Made by a program: the position numbers and the translations under genes. A DNA stretch of 64,000 nucleotides from Parerythrobacter jejuensis (GTDB lineage: Bacteria; Pseudomonadota; Alphaproteobacteria; Sphingomonadales; Sphingomonadaceae). The stretch is from positions 2,501,501 to 2,565,500 of the forward strand of contig NZ_BAAAZF010000001.1 of the NCBI RefSeq assembly GCF_039536765.1, given 5' to 3'. Below are positions 44,605-53,122 of this stretch, piece after piece (position 1 is the stretch's first letter; every line of letters begins with the position of its first letter). The notes below the pieces were generated by a model. The model ran no database searches. It worked only from the letters and a program-made list of their open reading frames with translations, and was not told the origin of the DNA.

Positions 44605-45129
44605 ATGAGCGAGATTGCATTCTTTGACGAAGCCCTTGATCCGGCCTTTGCGCGCGCCCTGGTATTGGACGCACGGCGCCAGCTGGACCAAGGATCGCGC
44701 GAATGGTTCACCAATTTCACCTGGTCCGAGAAGATCAGGCGGGCCAGCCATCCGGTGCTGATCCGCACCTACGACCCGCGCCAGGTGGCGATGATATGTC
44801 AGCAGCTGGAGGCCAAGGGTGTTATCGAACCGGGCCACGAATGGCGCGTCACCAACACCGCCTGGACGCGCCTGGCCTATATCCCCTGGCACAATGACAC
44901 CAAACATGCCGAGGCCGTGACCGTCTATCTCAACGAGGAGTGGGATCCGGACTGGGGCGGGCTGTTTTTATGGCGGGATGGCGCGAATGGGGCGATTCAC
45001 GCCAAGGAACCGCTATTCAATACTGCTTTACGCAATTCGGGGGCGGTGCTTCACGCAACCACCCCCGTCATGCTTGATGCGCCGGAGCCGCGCTTTACAG
45101 TGCAGCTATTCCGGCAGGATCGGGATTAG
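44605..45129 (+). CDS. 2-oxoglutarate/Fe(II)-dependent oxygenase
   Basis: A 174-residue protein of the prolyl-4-hydroxylase-like family. The facial triad is His96, Asp98 (IPWHNDTK) and His150 (VLHATTP), with Arg163 (RFTVQLF) for 2-oxoglutarate. The fold WDPDWGGLFLWRDG between them is the usual jelly-roll strand. The substrate is unknown; small members often hydroxylate a protein side chain. Its 3' end overlaps that of rpoH by four bases on the opposite strand. Confidence 0.88.
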   Translation: MSEIAFFDEALDPAFARALVLDARRQLDQGSREWFTNFTWSEKIRRASHPVLIRTYDPRQVAMICQQLEAKGVIEPGHEWRVTNTAWTRLAYIPWHNDTKHAEAVTVYLNEEWDPDWGGLFLWRDGANGAIHAKEPLFNTALRNSGAVLHATTPVMLDAPEPRFTVQLFRQDRD

Positions 45130-46031
45130 GCCCCGGCTGGCATCAGCCGGTCGCCTGCGATCCGCTGCATCGCCTTCTGCAGTTTTTCAAACGCGCGCAC
45201 CTCGATCTGACGGATGCGTTCGCGGCTGACATCGTAGACCTGCGAAAGCTGTTCCAAGGTCTGCGGGTTTTCCGTCAAACGACGCTCGGTCAGGATGTGC
45301 TGTTCCCGCTCGTTGAGCGCGTCCATAGCCTCCACCAGCATCTCATGGCGAACTTCCGCTTCCTGTGCTTCGGCAACGGTCTCGTCCTGCAAGGGACGAT
45401 CATCGGTCAGCCAGTCCTGCCATTCGCCAGAACCGTCTTCGCCATTGCGCATCTGCGTGTTCAGCGATCCGTCACCGCCCATCATCATGCGGCGGTTCAT
45501 ATTGATCACTTCCTGCTCGGGTACGCCGAGATCGGTTGCGATCTTCGCCACATCATCGGGATGCAGGTCTGAATCTTCGTAAGCGTCGAGCTGCTTCTTC
45601 ATCCGGCGAAGGTTGAAGAACAGCTTCTTCTGCGCTGCGGTGGTGCCCATTTTCACAAGGCTCCAGCTGCGCAGGATGAATTCCTGCATGCTCGCCTTGA
45701 TCCACCACATCGCATAAGTCGCGAGGCGGAAACCGCGATCGGGCTCGAATTTCTTTACGCCCTGCATCAGGCCGACATTGCCCTCCGAAATGAGGTCGCT
45801 GACCGGCAGGCCGTAACCGCGATAACCCATCGCAATCTTGGCCACGAGGCGCAAATGGCTGGAAACCAGCTGTGCGGCCGCATCCGGGTCTTCATGTTCG
45901 GCATACCGCTTGGCGAGCATATATTCCTGCTCGGCGGTGAGAACGGGGTATTTCTTGATTTCCGACAAATAGCGGTTGAGGCTCTGCTCTCCGCCCAGTG
46001 CGGGAATGGCTACTGCCTTGGTTTTACTCAC
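45126..46031 (-). CDS. rpoH: RNA polymerase sigma-32 factor
   Basis: Directs transcription of heat-shock genes. Regions 2 and 4 are complete; the RpoH box QKKLFFNLRR identifies it as sigma-32, not sigma-70. Region 2 shows DLISEGNVGLMQGVKKFEPD and FRLATYAMWWIKASMQEFIL. Region 4 has the helix-turn-helix at LSQVYDVSRERIRQIE. The GTG at 46031 is preferred because GGGAAGAA lies before it and the product then begins VSKTKAVAIPALGGEQ, as in relatives; an ATG at 46085 would add 18 atypical residues. clpP and tig in this window are expected targets. Confidence 0.95.
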   Translation of the reverse strand: MSKTKAVAIPALGGEQSLNRYLSEIKKYPVLTAEQEYMLAKRYAEHEDPDAAAQLVSSHLRLVAKIAMGYRGYGLPVSDLISEGNVGLMQGVKKFEPDRGFRLATYAMWWIKASMQEFILRSWSLVKMGTTAAQKKLFFNLRRMKKQLDAYEDSDLHPDDVAKIATDLGVPEQEVINMNRRMMMGGDGSLNTQMRNGEDGSGEWQDWLTDDRPLQDETVAEAQEAEVRHEMLVEAMDALNEREQHILTERRLTENPQTLEQLSQVYDVSRERIRQIEVRAFEKLQKAMQRIAGDRLMPAGA

Positions 46032-46152
46032 TTCTTCCCTAACCTTTCTAGCGTCGACCCAAAGTGCCGGACCCCTGATGGGCATCCGTGCGGGCGGGCC
46101 ACGTGGTTACATATAGACTGCTCTTTTCGGATTTGCAGTGCTGTTCACCATA

Positions 46153-47097
46153 TCAACGCATGGTTTCGTCGATTAGTTCCTGCATATCGGCGGGTAAATC
46201 CGCGGTAAATGCGACCCTTTGTCGCGTTACGGGATGCTCGAAACCGAGAGTCGCTGCATGCAGGGCCTGTCTTGCGAATCCCATGTCCTTGAGGAGCGGC
46301 CTGAGGCGCTTTGGATCTCGCCCGTAAACCTGATCTCCTACTAGCGGATGGCCGATTGATGCACAGTGAACGCGAACCTGGTGGGTTCTACCGGTTTCCA
46401 GCCGACATTCGATCAAGGCGCATTCCTCGAGCTTCTTGAGAGTCTTGTAGTGCGTAACGGCATGTTTGCCACGCGAGGAATCCTTGGCCAGCACGGCCAT
46501 TTTCTTGCGGTCGCGGTCGCTGCGACCCAGCCGCGCCTCGATCGTTCCTTCTGCAGGCAGCGGGTGGCCGGCACAGACGGCGTGATAGCGCCGCTCGATC
46601 GAGTGGTCAGCGAACTGCGAAGCAAGCCCTTCATGCGCCGCATCAGTCTTGGCGACGACCAGCAAGCCCGACGTGTCCTTGTCGATGCGATGGACAATAC
46701 CGGGCCGCGCCACACCGTTGATGCCCGAAAGCTGACCCCGGCAATGGTGCAGCAGCGCGTTGACGAGCGTGCCATCCTGGTTCCCGGCGGCGGGATGCAC
46801 CACCATGCCTGCTGGTTTGTTGACCACTAGCAGGTGTTCATCCTCGAAGACGATGTCGAGTGGGATATCTTGTGGTTGCGCTGTGGGTTCGACGGCCGGC
46901 GGCACGGCGATGGCAAATGTCTCGCCTCCGGTGACTTTGGCAGAGGGGTTCGTGGCTTGCTTGCCAGCGACCTTTACGGCGCCGTCTGCCATCAGGCCTT
47001 TGATCCGTTCTCGCGACAGGTTTGACGCTTGTGCCAACGCCTTGTCGAGGCGGCCGGGCACCGCAATTTCTCCAGAGATGATTTCCCGTTCTGACAT
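46153..47097 (-). CDS. rluD: 23S rRNA pseudouridine synthase RluD
   Basis: Makes pseudouridines in helix 69 of 23S rRNA (1911, 1915, 1917 in E. coli). About 314 residues: an S4 RNA-binding domain at about 15-60 (RLDKALAQASNLSRERIKGL), then the RluA-type catalytic domain with GIVHRIDKDTSGLLVVAK, whose Asp is the nucleophile, and ETGRTHQVRVH. The start is the ATG at 47097 (MSERE) or that at 47121; neither has a clear ribosome-binding site. It is divergent from the JAMM protease gene with 16 bases between the starts. Confidence 0.95.
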   Translation of the reverse strand: MSEREIISGEIAVPGRLDKALAQASNLSRERIKGLMADGAVKVAGKQATNPSAKVTGGETFAIAVPPAVEPTAQPQDIPLDIVFEDEHLLVVNKPAGMVVHPAAGNQDGTLVNALLHHCRGQLSGINGVARPGIVHRIDKDTSGLLVVAKTDAAHEGLASQFADHSIERRYHAVCAGHPLPAEGTIEARLGRSDRDRKKMAVLAKDSSRGKHAVTHYKTLKKLEECALIECRLETGRTHQVRVHCASIGHPLVGDQVYGRDPKRLRPLLKDMGFARQALHAATLGFEHPVTRQRVAFTADLPADMQELIDETMR

Positions 47098-47113
47098 GCT
47101 AGGGTCATGGGAG

Positions 47114-47509
47114 ATGCCCATCGAAGTCTCAAGCCAATTGATCGAATTGCTCCGGCTGGAGGCGGACCGGACTTACCCTGAGGAATGCTGCGGCATCCTG
47201 TTGGGGCAGGGCGGCCGCTTGACCGGGATACAGCCTACGCGCAACGTGCATGCGAGCCCGACAACGCATTTCGAAATCGACCCCCAGACCCTGATCGACT
47301 GCCATCGCACGGCCCGGCACGGCGGACCACAGGTGATGGGGTATTTCCATTCTCATCCGACCACCGCGCCGCGCCCGTCTCCGACCGATGCAGCGATGGC
47401 CCCTGGCGACGGAATGGTCTGGGCCATTGTCGGCAGGAACCAGATCAAATTGTGGCGAGATGAACCCTCTGGATTTGCCCCTCTGTCCTACACCATCGTG
47501 GGGATCTAG
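47114..47509 (+). CDS. JAMM/Mov34 zinc metalloprotease
   Basis: A 131-residue single-domain JAMM protein. The catalytic Glu is in PEECCGILLG, and HSHPTTAPRPSPTD fits HxH-x10-D with the zinc ligands in place. Bacterial members such as Mec release cysteine from a sulfur-carrier protein; others act on small modifiers. No ThiS/MoaD-like carrier or E1 gene is next to it. The ATG at 47114 is preceded by GGGAG. It overlaps the longer rluD start option. Confidence 0.88.
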   Translation: MPIEVSSQLIELLRLEADRTYPEECCGILLGQGGRLTGIQPTRNVHASPTTHFEIDPQTLIDCHRTARHGGPQVMGYFHSHPTTAPRPSPTDAAMAPGDGMVWAIVGRNQIKLWRDEPSGFAPLSYTIVGI

Positions 47510-47635
47510 GCCCGTGCGCGATGCCCATACGCCAGCGCCATTTCGACATTGTTTTCACAGGCGGGTGGCGAGACCGGTTTTTTGGTTTAGAACCCTGTTC
47601 CAGGTGTTCCATCGAGTAGGATTTGAACCGCGACC

Positions 47636-48280
47636 ATGCATGATAACGACGCCGTAACCCTCGCCAGCCAGCTTTGCTCGCGCTTGTGTCATGATCTTCT
47701 CAGCCCGGTCGGCGCGCTGACCAATGGGCTGGAGCTTCTGGCGGACGAGGAAGACCCGGAAATGCGCCAGCGCTGTTTCGAATTGCTGGAGCAAAGCGCG
47801 AAGACGAGCGCAAACAAGCTCAAATTCTTCCGCTTGGCTTTCGGTGCTGCCGGTGGATTTGGCGAAAAGGTCGGAATCGAGGAGCCGAAGGCGGTAATCG
47901 AAGCGCTGGCCGAGGATGCCAAGCGCGTTGAAGTCAACTGGGCGCTTGCAGTCGATGCACTGCCCAAACCGGCAGTGAAGGTTCTCCTCAACTTTGCCCA
48001 TATGGCGCTTGAGGCACTGGTGCGCGGAGGCACACTGGATATCGGGGCTGAGCGTCGCGACGGGGCGAGCGAAATCGTGGTCCGTGCCACCGGGCCCAAG
48101 ATCGCATTCGATGCGACTGTCGGCAATGCACTGGAGGGGACCTTGCCCGAAGACGGGCTGAGCGGTCGTACCGCACCAGCGCATATGCTGGCTCTGTTGG
48201 CCGAGCAGGTTGGCGGCAATCTGCAATTCCAGCAGTCGGACGAAGCGTTGGTGCTGGGGGCGATGCTGCCCGAGGGATGA
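47636..48280 (+). CDS. chpT: Histidine phosphotransferase ChpT
   Basis: Relays phosphate from the hybrid kinase CckA to the response regulators CtrA and CpdR in the cell-cycle circuit of alphaproteobacteria. The 214 residues show the signature LASQLCSRLCHDLLSPVGAL with the phospho-accepting His19, and a C-terminal domain that mimics a kinase ATPase domain without the ATP-binding motifs. It is 645 bases long including the stop. Its stop overlaps the next gene (ATGA), a peptidoglycan amidase, giving a possible link between cell-cycle control and the wall. Confidence 0.93.
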   Translation: MHDNDAVTLASQLCSRLCHDLLSPVGALTNGLELLADEEDPEMRQRCFELLEQSAKTSANKLKFFRLAFGAAGGFGEKVGIEEPKAVIEALAEDAKRVEVNWALAVDALPKPAVKVLLNFAHMALEALVRGGTLDIGAERRDGASEIVVRATGPKIAFDATVGNALEGTLPEDGLSGRTAPAHMLALLAEQVGGNLQFQQSDEALVLGAMLPEG

Positions 48281-48981
48281 GCGAACTTGTTCATCATGAA
48301 CGGCTGTCGCCCAACTGCAATGATCGCAAGCTGCCGATCAGCATGGTGGTGCTGCACTATACCGAGATGAAGCCGGTCGAGACCGCGTTCGAGCGGCTGT
48401 GCGATCCCGATGCCGGGGTCAGCGCGCATTACCTGATTACCGAGGAAGGCGAAGTGACCCGCCTGGTGCCGGAGGAGAAACGCGCCTGGCATGCGGGGGT
48501 TTCGTATTGGCGTGGTCACAAGGATGTAAATTCGGCCAGTATCGGCATCGAACTCGACCATCCCGGCCACGCGCTGGGCTATCGCGATTTTGCCGAAGCC
48601 CAGATCGACGCGCTGGTGCCGCTCTTGCACCGGATCGTGCAGCAATATGACATTCCGCGCGCCAATGTGGTGGCGCATTCCGACGTAGCGCCGGCCCGCA
48701 AGACCGATCCAGGTGAATTGTTCCCATGGGACCGGCTGGCAGAATATGGCCTGTGCCTGGCGAAGCCCGACAAGATCGAACAGGGTGACCCGTTCGACAA
48801 TGACGCCGCCTTCTACCTCGCGCTCGAGCGGTTTGGGTATGACATCACGGATGGCCACAAGGCGGTGGAGGCGTTCCAGCGCCGATGGCGACCGGAATTG
48901 ATTGACGGCAAGGTCGATTTCCAGATCCGCGCGATCTTGTTCCAGTTGCTGCTGGACCGCGACCGGGGTGTCTCGCGCTAA
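48277..48981 (+). CDS. N-acetylmuramoyl-L-alanine amidase (amidase_2 type)
   Basis: A 234-residue protein with an N-terminal amidase_2 domain (about 20-155) and a C-terminal peptidoglycan-binding helix bundle (about 175-230). Zinc ligands are His in VVLHYTE and His in VVAHSDVAPARKTDPG, whose Lys-x-Asp also fits. It resembles AmiD or AmpD, which cut the amide between MurNAc and the peptide. No signal peptide is visible, so a cytosolic AmpD-like recycling role is more likely than AmiD. It overlaps chpT by four bases. Confidence 0.9.
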   Translation: MSELVHHERLSPNCNDRKLPISMVVLHYTEMKPVETAFERLCDPDAGVSAHYLITEEGEVTRLVPEEKRAWHAGVSYWRGHKDVNSASIGIELDHPGHALGYRDFAEAQIDALVPLLHRIVQQYDIPRANVVAHSDVAPARKTDPGELFPWDRLAEYGLCLAKPDKIEQGDPFDNDAAFYLALERFGYDITDGHKAVEAFQRRWRPELIDGKVDFQIRAILFQLLLDRDRGVSR

Positions 48982-49012
48982 AGACTATAATCGAGGTTTT
49001 CGGGAGGATGGA

Positions 49013-50956
49013 ATGAGAAACGTCGCGAGGCTGGCCATGGCGCCGCTGGTCGCTGCTTTGCTGGGCAATGCACCGCCGCAGGGTTCCGCGACCCAGGAAA
49101 CAGCAACCCGAAACCAGGCGGTCGCCGCAAAATTGCCACTGGCAGACCAGGCCGACTTCGCGGATGCACGTAGAGGACTGCTGGCCCAGCACGATAGCGA
49201 TATTCTCAATCCCGATGGCAGTGTTGCCTGGAGCGTGGATGCGTTCGATTTCCTTGCCAGTGAAGCTCCCGATACCGCCAATCCTTCGCTTTGGCGGCAA
49301 AGCCAGCTGGCTGCGATCCACGGCCTGTTCGAGGTCGTACCGGGGATATACCAGGTCCGGGGCTATGACCTGTCAGTCATGACCTTGATTGCTGGCAAGA
49401 CCGGCTGGATCGTTATCGACCCGCTTCTTTCTGCAGCTCCGGCAAAGGCATCGCTCGAACTGGCCAACCGGACACTGGGTGAGAAACCAGTTGTGGCCGT
49501 GCTGTATACCCACAGCCATGCCGACCATTTCGGAGGCGTTCTTGGCGTAACTAGCAAGGAAGACCTCCAAAGCAGTAAGGTCGCTATCTATGCTCCCAAC
49601 GGCTTTATGCGAGAGACCGTCGGCGAAAGCGTTCTCGCGGGCACTGCGATGGGCCGTCGTGCGCAATACCAGTTCGGCGCCAAGGTTCCTGTCGGGCCGG
49701 GCGGCGTGGTCGGAGTCGGGCTGGGTCCGAAGCTTTCGACCGGTGCGATCGGCTTGCTGCCTCCGACACGCGAACTTTCGACCGACGGAGAGACGCTCGA
49801 TATCGATGGCATCATCTTTGAATTCATCGACGCGGGCCAGACCGAAGCGCCTGCTGAATTCGTATTCTACCTGCCGCAATTCCGCGCTTTGCACACCGCC
49901 GAGGTGGTCACACGGAATTTTCACAACATCCTGACGCCACGCGGGGCGATTGTGCGCGATAGCCTGGAATGGAGCCGCAAGATCGACGAGATCCTCACGC
50001 GGTTCGGCACCAAGAGCGATCTGATGCTGGCCTCGCATCACTGGCCGACCTGGGGTGCCGGCGAAGTGATGCGCAAACTGCGCAACCAGCGCGATACCTA
50101 TCGATTCACTCACGATCAGACCCTGAGGCTTGCCAATCAGGGCAAGACGATGGACGAGATAGCGGTCGCGATTGGCGAGCCCGACTTCGCCGCCACGGAT
50201 TTCGGCACGCGCGGATATTACGGGACCTTCCAGCACAATTCCAAAGCGGTCTATCAGCACTATTTCGGCTGGTGGAACGCGGTGCCGGCCGATTACGACG
50301 CCTTGCCCAAAGTGGAGGAGGCAAAGCGCTGGATCGATGCACTGGGTGGAGCCGATGTGGCGCTCGCCCAAGGCCGGGCGGCGTTCGAGGCGGGCGACTA
50401 CCGATGGGCTTCGCGGCTCCTGCAGATGCTGGTCTTCGCCGATCCAGCCAATGAGCCGGGCAAGGAATGGCTCGCGGCCAGCTACGAACAGCTCGGGTTC
50501 CAGTCCGAGGGCGGTACCTGGCGCAATATCTACCTGTCGGCAGCGCAGGACCTGCGCGATCCACCCGATACCACCGCCTTGACGACGACGACCGCAGAAG
50601 TGCTGGCGGCGATCCCTACAATCGACTTGTTCAATTCGCTCGCCGCGCGGTTCAATCCGGCAAAAATGCAATCGCCAGAAGCTGTGCTGGCCTTTGAATT
50701 CAGCGACACGGGCGAAGCGATCACGGTCGATTTGCGCAAAAGCGTGCTGTTTCCGCGAAAAGGCGCGCCCGCAGATCCGGCGATGAAGCTGACGATTGCG
50801 CGCTCAGACATGAACCGGTTGCTGGCCCGGCAGGTGACCATTCCTGAATTGATCGGTGCCGGGGCGGCATCATTCGAAGGGAACCCCGGAGCGTTGCAGG
50901 CGATGTTTGCCGCGTTGGACGAGCCCGACCCGCTATTCGAAATTGTCGAACCTTGA
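49013..50956 (+). CDS. Alkyl sulfatase (SdsA1-like)
   Basis: A 647-residue exported hydrolase. A signal peptide (about 1-26) is followed by a metallo-beta-lactamase domain with THSHADH (His167, His169, Asp171, His172), Glu in HTAEVVTRNFHN and His in ASHHWPTWG as the other metal ligands, and then an alkyl-sulfatase dimerisation domain (about 420-530) and a SCP2-like C-terminal domain (about 540-647). Such enzymes release sulfate from long alkyl sulfates such as SDS. GGGAGG precedes the ATG at 49013; an ATG five bases earlier meets a stop at once. It starts 31 bases after the amidase stop. Confidence 0.93.
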   Translation: MRNVARLAMAPLVAALLGNAPPQGSATQETATRNQAVAAKLPLADQADFADARRGLLAQHDSDILNPDGSVAWSVDAFDFLASEAPDTANPSLWRQSQLAAIHGLFEVVPGIYQVRGYDLSVMTLIAGKTGWIVIDPLLSAAPAKASLELANRTLGEKPVVAVLYTHSHADHFGGVLGVTSKEDLQSSKVAIYAPNGFMRETVGESVLAGTAMGRRAQYQFGAKVPVGPGGVVGVGLGPKLSTGAIGLLPPTRELSTDGETLDIDGIIFEFIDAGQTEAPAEFVFYLPQFRALHTAEVVTRNFHNILTPRGAIVRDSLEWSRKIDEILTRFGTKSDLMLASHHWPTWGAGEVMRKLRNQRDTYRFTHDQTLRLANQGKTMDEIAVAIGEPDFAATDFGTRGYYGTFQHNSKAVYQHYFGWWNAVPADYDALPKVEEAKRWIDALGGADVALAQGRAAFEAGDYRWASRLLQMLVFADPANEPGKEWLAASYEQLGFQSEGGTWRNIYLSAAQDLRDPPDTTALTTTTAEVLAAIPTIDLFNSLAARFNPAKMQSPEAVLAFEFSDTGEAITVDLRKSVLFPRKGAPADPAMKLTIARSDMNRLLARQVTIPELIGAGAASFEGNPGALQAMFAALDEPDPLFEIVEP

Positions 50957-51045
50957 GGACACGCGGTTTCGCCAAGGATCGGCCGTGATTTGCACTGCCC
51001 GGTTTGTTGGCGCATTCTGGCACGGTTAACTGGGAGGGTAATCAC

Positions 51046-51768
51046 ATGATGCGTAAACTGTGCGCCGAGGCATTCGGCACTTTCTGGCTGGTCTTTGGCG
51101 GCTGCGGCTCTGCCGTACTCGCCGCCGGATTTCCTGAATTGGGTATCGGCTTTGTCGGTGTTTCGATGGCGTTCGGTCTTACCGTCCTGACCATGGCCTA
51201 TGCTGTCGGAGGCATCTCGGGCGGGCACTTCAATCCGGCAGTTTCGCTTGGTTTGGCTGTCGCCAACCGGTTCTCCTGGGGTGAACTGATCCCCTATTGG
51301 GCAGCACAGGTTCTCGGGGCATTTGCCGCCGGCCTGGCGCTCTTGATTATTGCGTCCGGCGCCGAGGGCTTCGTTGCTGGCGGATTCGCTTCCAACGGAT
51401 TTGGCGATCTTTCACCGGGTGGCTATTCGATGCAGGCAGCCTTGCTGATCGAGATTATCCTCACGGCATTTTTCCTGATCGTGATCCTGGGGTCGACATC
51501 GGCGAAGGCGCCAGCAGGTTTCGCACCAATTGCGATTGGCCTGTGCCTGACCTTGATTCACCTCGTTTCGATCCCGGTCACCAACACATCCGTAAATCCT
51601 GCCCGTTCAACCGGCGTTGCTTTCTTCGCCGAGACGGGCGCGGCGGGGCAGCTGTGGTTGTTCTGGGTCGCGCCTCTGGTCGGGGCTGCCATCGGCGCCG
51701 TGATCTGGCGCTATCTGCTGTCGCCTGATGATACGCTCGAGAACATCGGCGGTGACGCGCAAGAGTAG
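51046..51768 (+). CDS. aqpZ: Aquaporin Z
   Basis: A 240-residue water channel of the MIP family with six membrane segments. Both NPA boxes are present, at residues 63-65 ([11 protein letters not shown]) and 184-186 ([12 protein letters not shown]). The Phe, His, Arg type of constriction (Arg after the second NPA) fits a water-selective AqpZ, not a glycerol channel. GGGAGGG precedes the ATG at 51046. A perfect hairpin follows the stop. Confidence 0.96.
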   Translation: MMRKLCAEAFGTFWLVFGGCGSAVLAAGFPELGIGFVGVSMAFGLTVLTMAYAVGGISGGHFNPAVSLGLAVANRFSWGELIPYWAAQVLGAFAAGLALLIIASGAEGFVAGGFASNGFGDLSPGGYSMQAALLIEIILTAFFLIVILGSTSAKAPAGFAPIAIGLCLTLIHLVSIPVTNTSVNPARSTGVAFFAETGAAGQLWLFWVAPLVGAAIGAVIWRYLLSPDDTLENIGGDAQE

Positions 51769-51776
51769 GGCTTGCA

Positions 51777-51803
51777 GGTGCCGGGTTTCCTAAACCCGGC
51801 ACC
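51777..51803 (+). terminator. Perfect hairpin between aqpZ and rnpB
   Basis: GGTGCCGGGTTT and AAACCCGGCACC pair at all 12 positions around a CCT loop. No T-run follows, so it may be a weak terminator or an mRNA-stabilising end. Confidence 0.6.
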
Positions 51804-51816
51804 CACTCTATACGGG

Positions 51817-52227
51817 GCGAGCCAGGGGGCCGGGCAGCCGCGAGGAAACTCGAGGAAAGTCCGGGCTCCACGAAACGAGGGTGGCGGGTAACGCCCGCCG
51901 GGGGAAACCCCAGGGAAAGTGCCACAGAGAGTATACCGCCGATGGAGGTCGAGACCTCACAGGCATGGGTGAAAGGGTGCGGTAAGAGCGCACCGGGGGG
52001 CTGGCGACAGTCTCCGCATGGCAAACCCCACCCGGAGCAAGGCCAAATAGGGGCGGCGCGCCAATCTCTTCGGAGTGCGGCAGGGATGTTTTGTCCCGTG
52101 ATCGCCCGGGTTGGCTGCTTGAGCGCGCAGGAGCAATCCTCCGCCTAGATGAATGGCTGCCCCTGCGGCGCTGGTCGAAAGATACCGGTTGCAGGACAGA
52201 ACCCGGCTTACAGGCCCCCTGGCACCT
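51817..52227 (+). ncRNA. rnpB: RNase P RNA, bacterial class A
   Basis: The catalytic RNA that cuts the 5' leader off tRNA precursors. The 5' segment AGGAAAGTCCGGGCTCC and the 3' segment ACAGAACCCGGCTTACAGG are the diagnostic conserved regions. Helix P1 forms between GCCAGGGGGCC (51821-51831) and GGCCCCCTGGC (52213-52223), which fixes the ends to within a few bases. Its length of about 410 bases is normal for an alphaproteobacterium. The reading frames seen across it on both strands are not genes. Confidence 0.96.
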
Positions 52228-52277
52228 GACGCAGCCCGTTGGCGGGAACATCGCGTCCTGCCCCGGATTGAAGGGGC

Positions 52278-53063
52278 ATGACTGCCCTTCGCGCCAACCG
52301 CTCGCCCGTCCAAATTGTCGCCATTCTCTTGGCTGTCATCATCCAGATCGGGGCGACATTCCTTCCCCAGCTTGGCTTCGGGGAGCCGATTGGTGACCGG
52401 TCCGACAGCGTACGGACCTTGATCACGCCTTCGGGATGGGCGTTTGCGATCTGGGGACCCTTGTTCTTAGGCTCAGCCTTGTTCGCAATCTGGCAAGCAT
52501 TGCCCAAACAGCGAGACAGTGAACTGGTGGACCGGATCGGCTGGTCTGCAGTCGGGGCCCTGTCAGCGCAGGGATTGTGGGCAACCTACACCCAATTTGC
52601 GAACCTGACTGTCATATCCGCGATCATTATCGCGTTTTCGCTGATGTGCTTGCTGGCGATTTTGCGCGTCATGGTCAGTTTTGAGCGTCCGTTTACTGCG
52701 GGAGAGCGTTGGATTGTGGCACTCGTGTTCAGCGCACTTGCGGCGTGGCTAACGGCAGCAACGATCGTCAATATCTCCGCGACACTCGTCTACTATGGCG
52801 TCGCAGGCGGCTTTGAATACCCTCTCATTGCAGCGGCAATTATCCTGGTCGGCGGAGCAATCGCAGCGACCGCTGTAGCCCGCAGCAAAGGCAACCCCTG
52901 GTACTCGCTGGTTTTCCTATGGGCTTTATTGGCGATTTATTTTCGTGGCGGGCAAGAAAGCGGCGCTATTGCCATCGCCACAGCAGTATCAGGGGTGGCG
53001 GTTGCCGCTGCGTGTCTCGGGGCCTTGCGTCATCGGGACAATCGCGCACGCTGGTTTGGCTGA
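52278..53063 (+). CDS. TspO/MBR-like membrane protein
   Basis: A 261-residue inner-membrane protein with seven to eight segments. ITPSGWAFAIWGPLFLGSAL is close to the FTPAGYVFSIWG pattern of long tryptophan-rich sensory (TspO-like) proteins of bacteria. TspO proteins bind porphyrins and steroids, but the link here is weak beyond the N-terminal part. It follows rnpB by about 50 bases. The start is the ATG at 52278. Confidence 0.75.
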   Translation: MTALRANRSPVQIVAILLAVIIQIGATFLPQLGFGEPIGDRSDSVRTLITPSGWAFAIWGPLFLGSALFAIWQALPKQRDSELVDRIGWSAVGALSAQGLWATYTQFANLTVISAIIIAFSLMCLLAILRVMVSFERPFTAGERWIVALVFSALAAWLTAATIVNISATLVYYGVAGGFEYPLIAAAIILVGGAIAATAVARSKGNPWYSLVFLWALLAIYFRGGQESGAIAIATAVSGVAVAAACLGALRHRDNRARWFG

Positions 53064-53122
53064 TCTGTCTTTGGTGATCTGGCATCCTGTGGCACTATCT
53101 GGTGTGACATAGGAGGGATGAC

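Noticed and set aside
47580-47635. tRNA-like GTAGGATTTGAACCGCGACC before chpT
   Set aside because: It resembles part of a tRNA T-arm, but no acceptor, D- or anticodon arm could be found around it. It may be a fragment or chance.
51957-52313. Reading frames on both strands over 51.8-52.3 kb
   Set aside because: They overlap the RNase P RNA, whose conserved segments and P1 helix explain the sequence.
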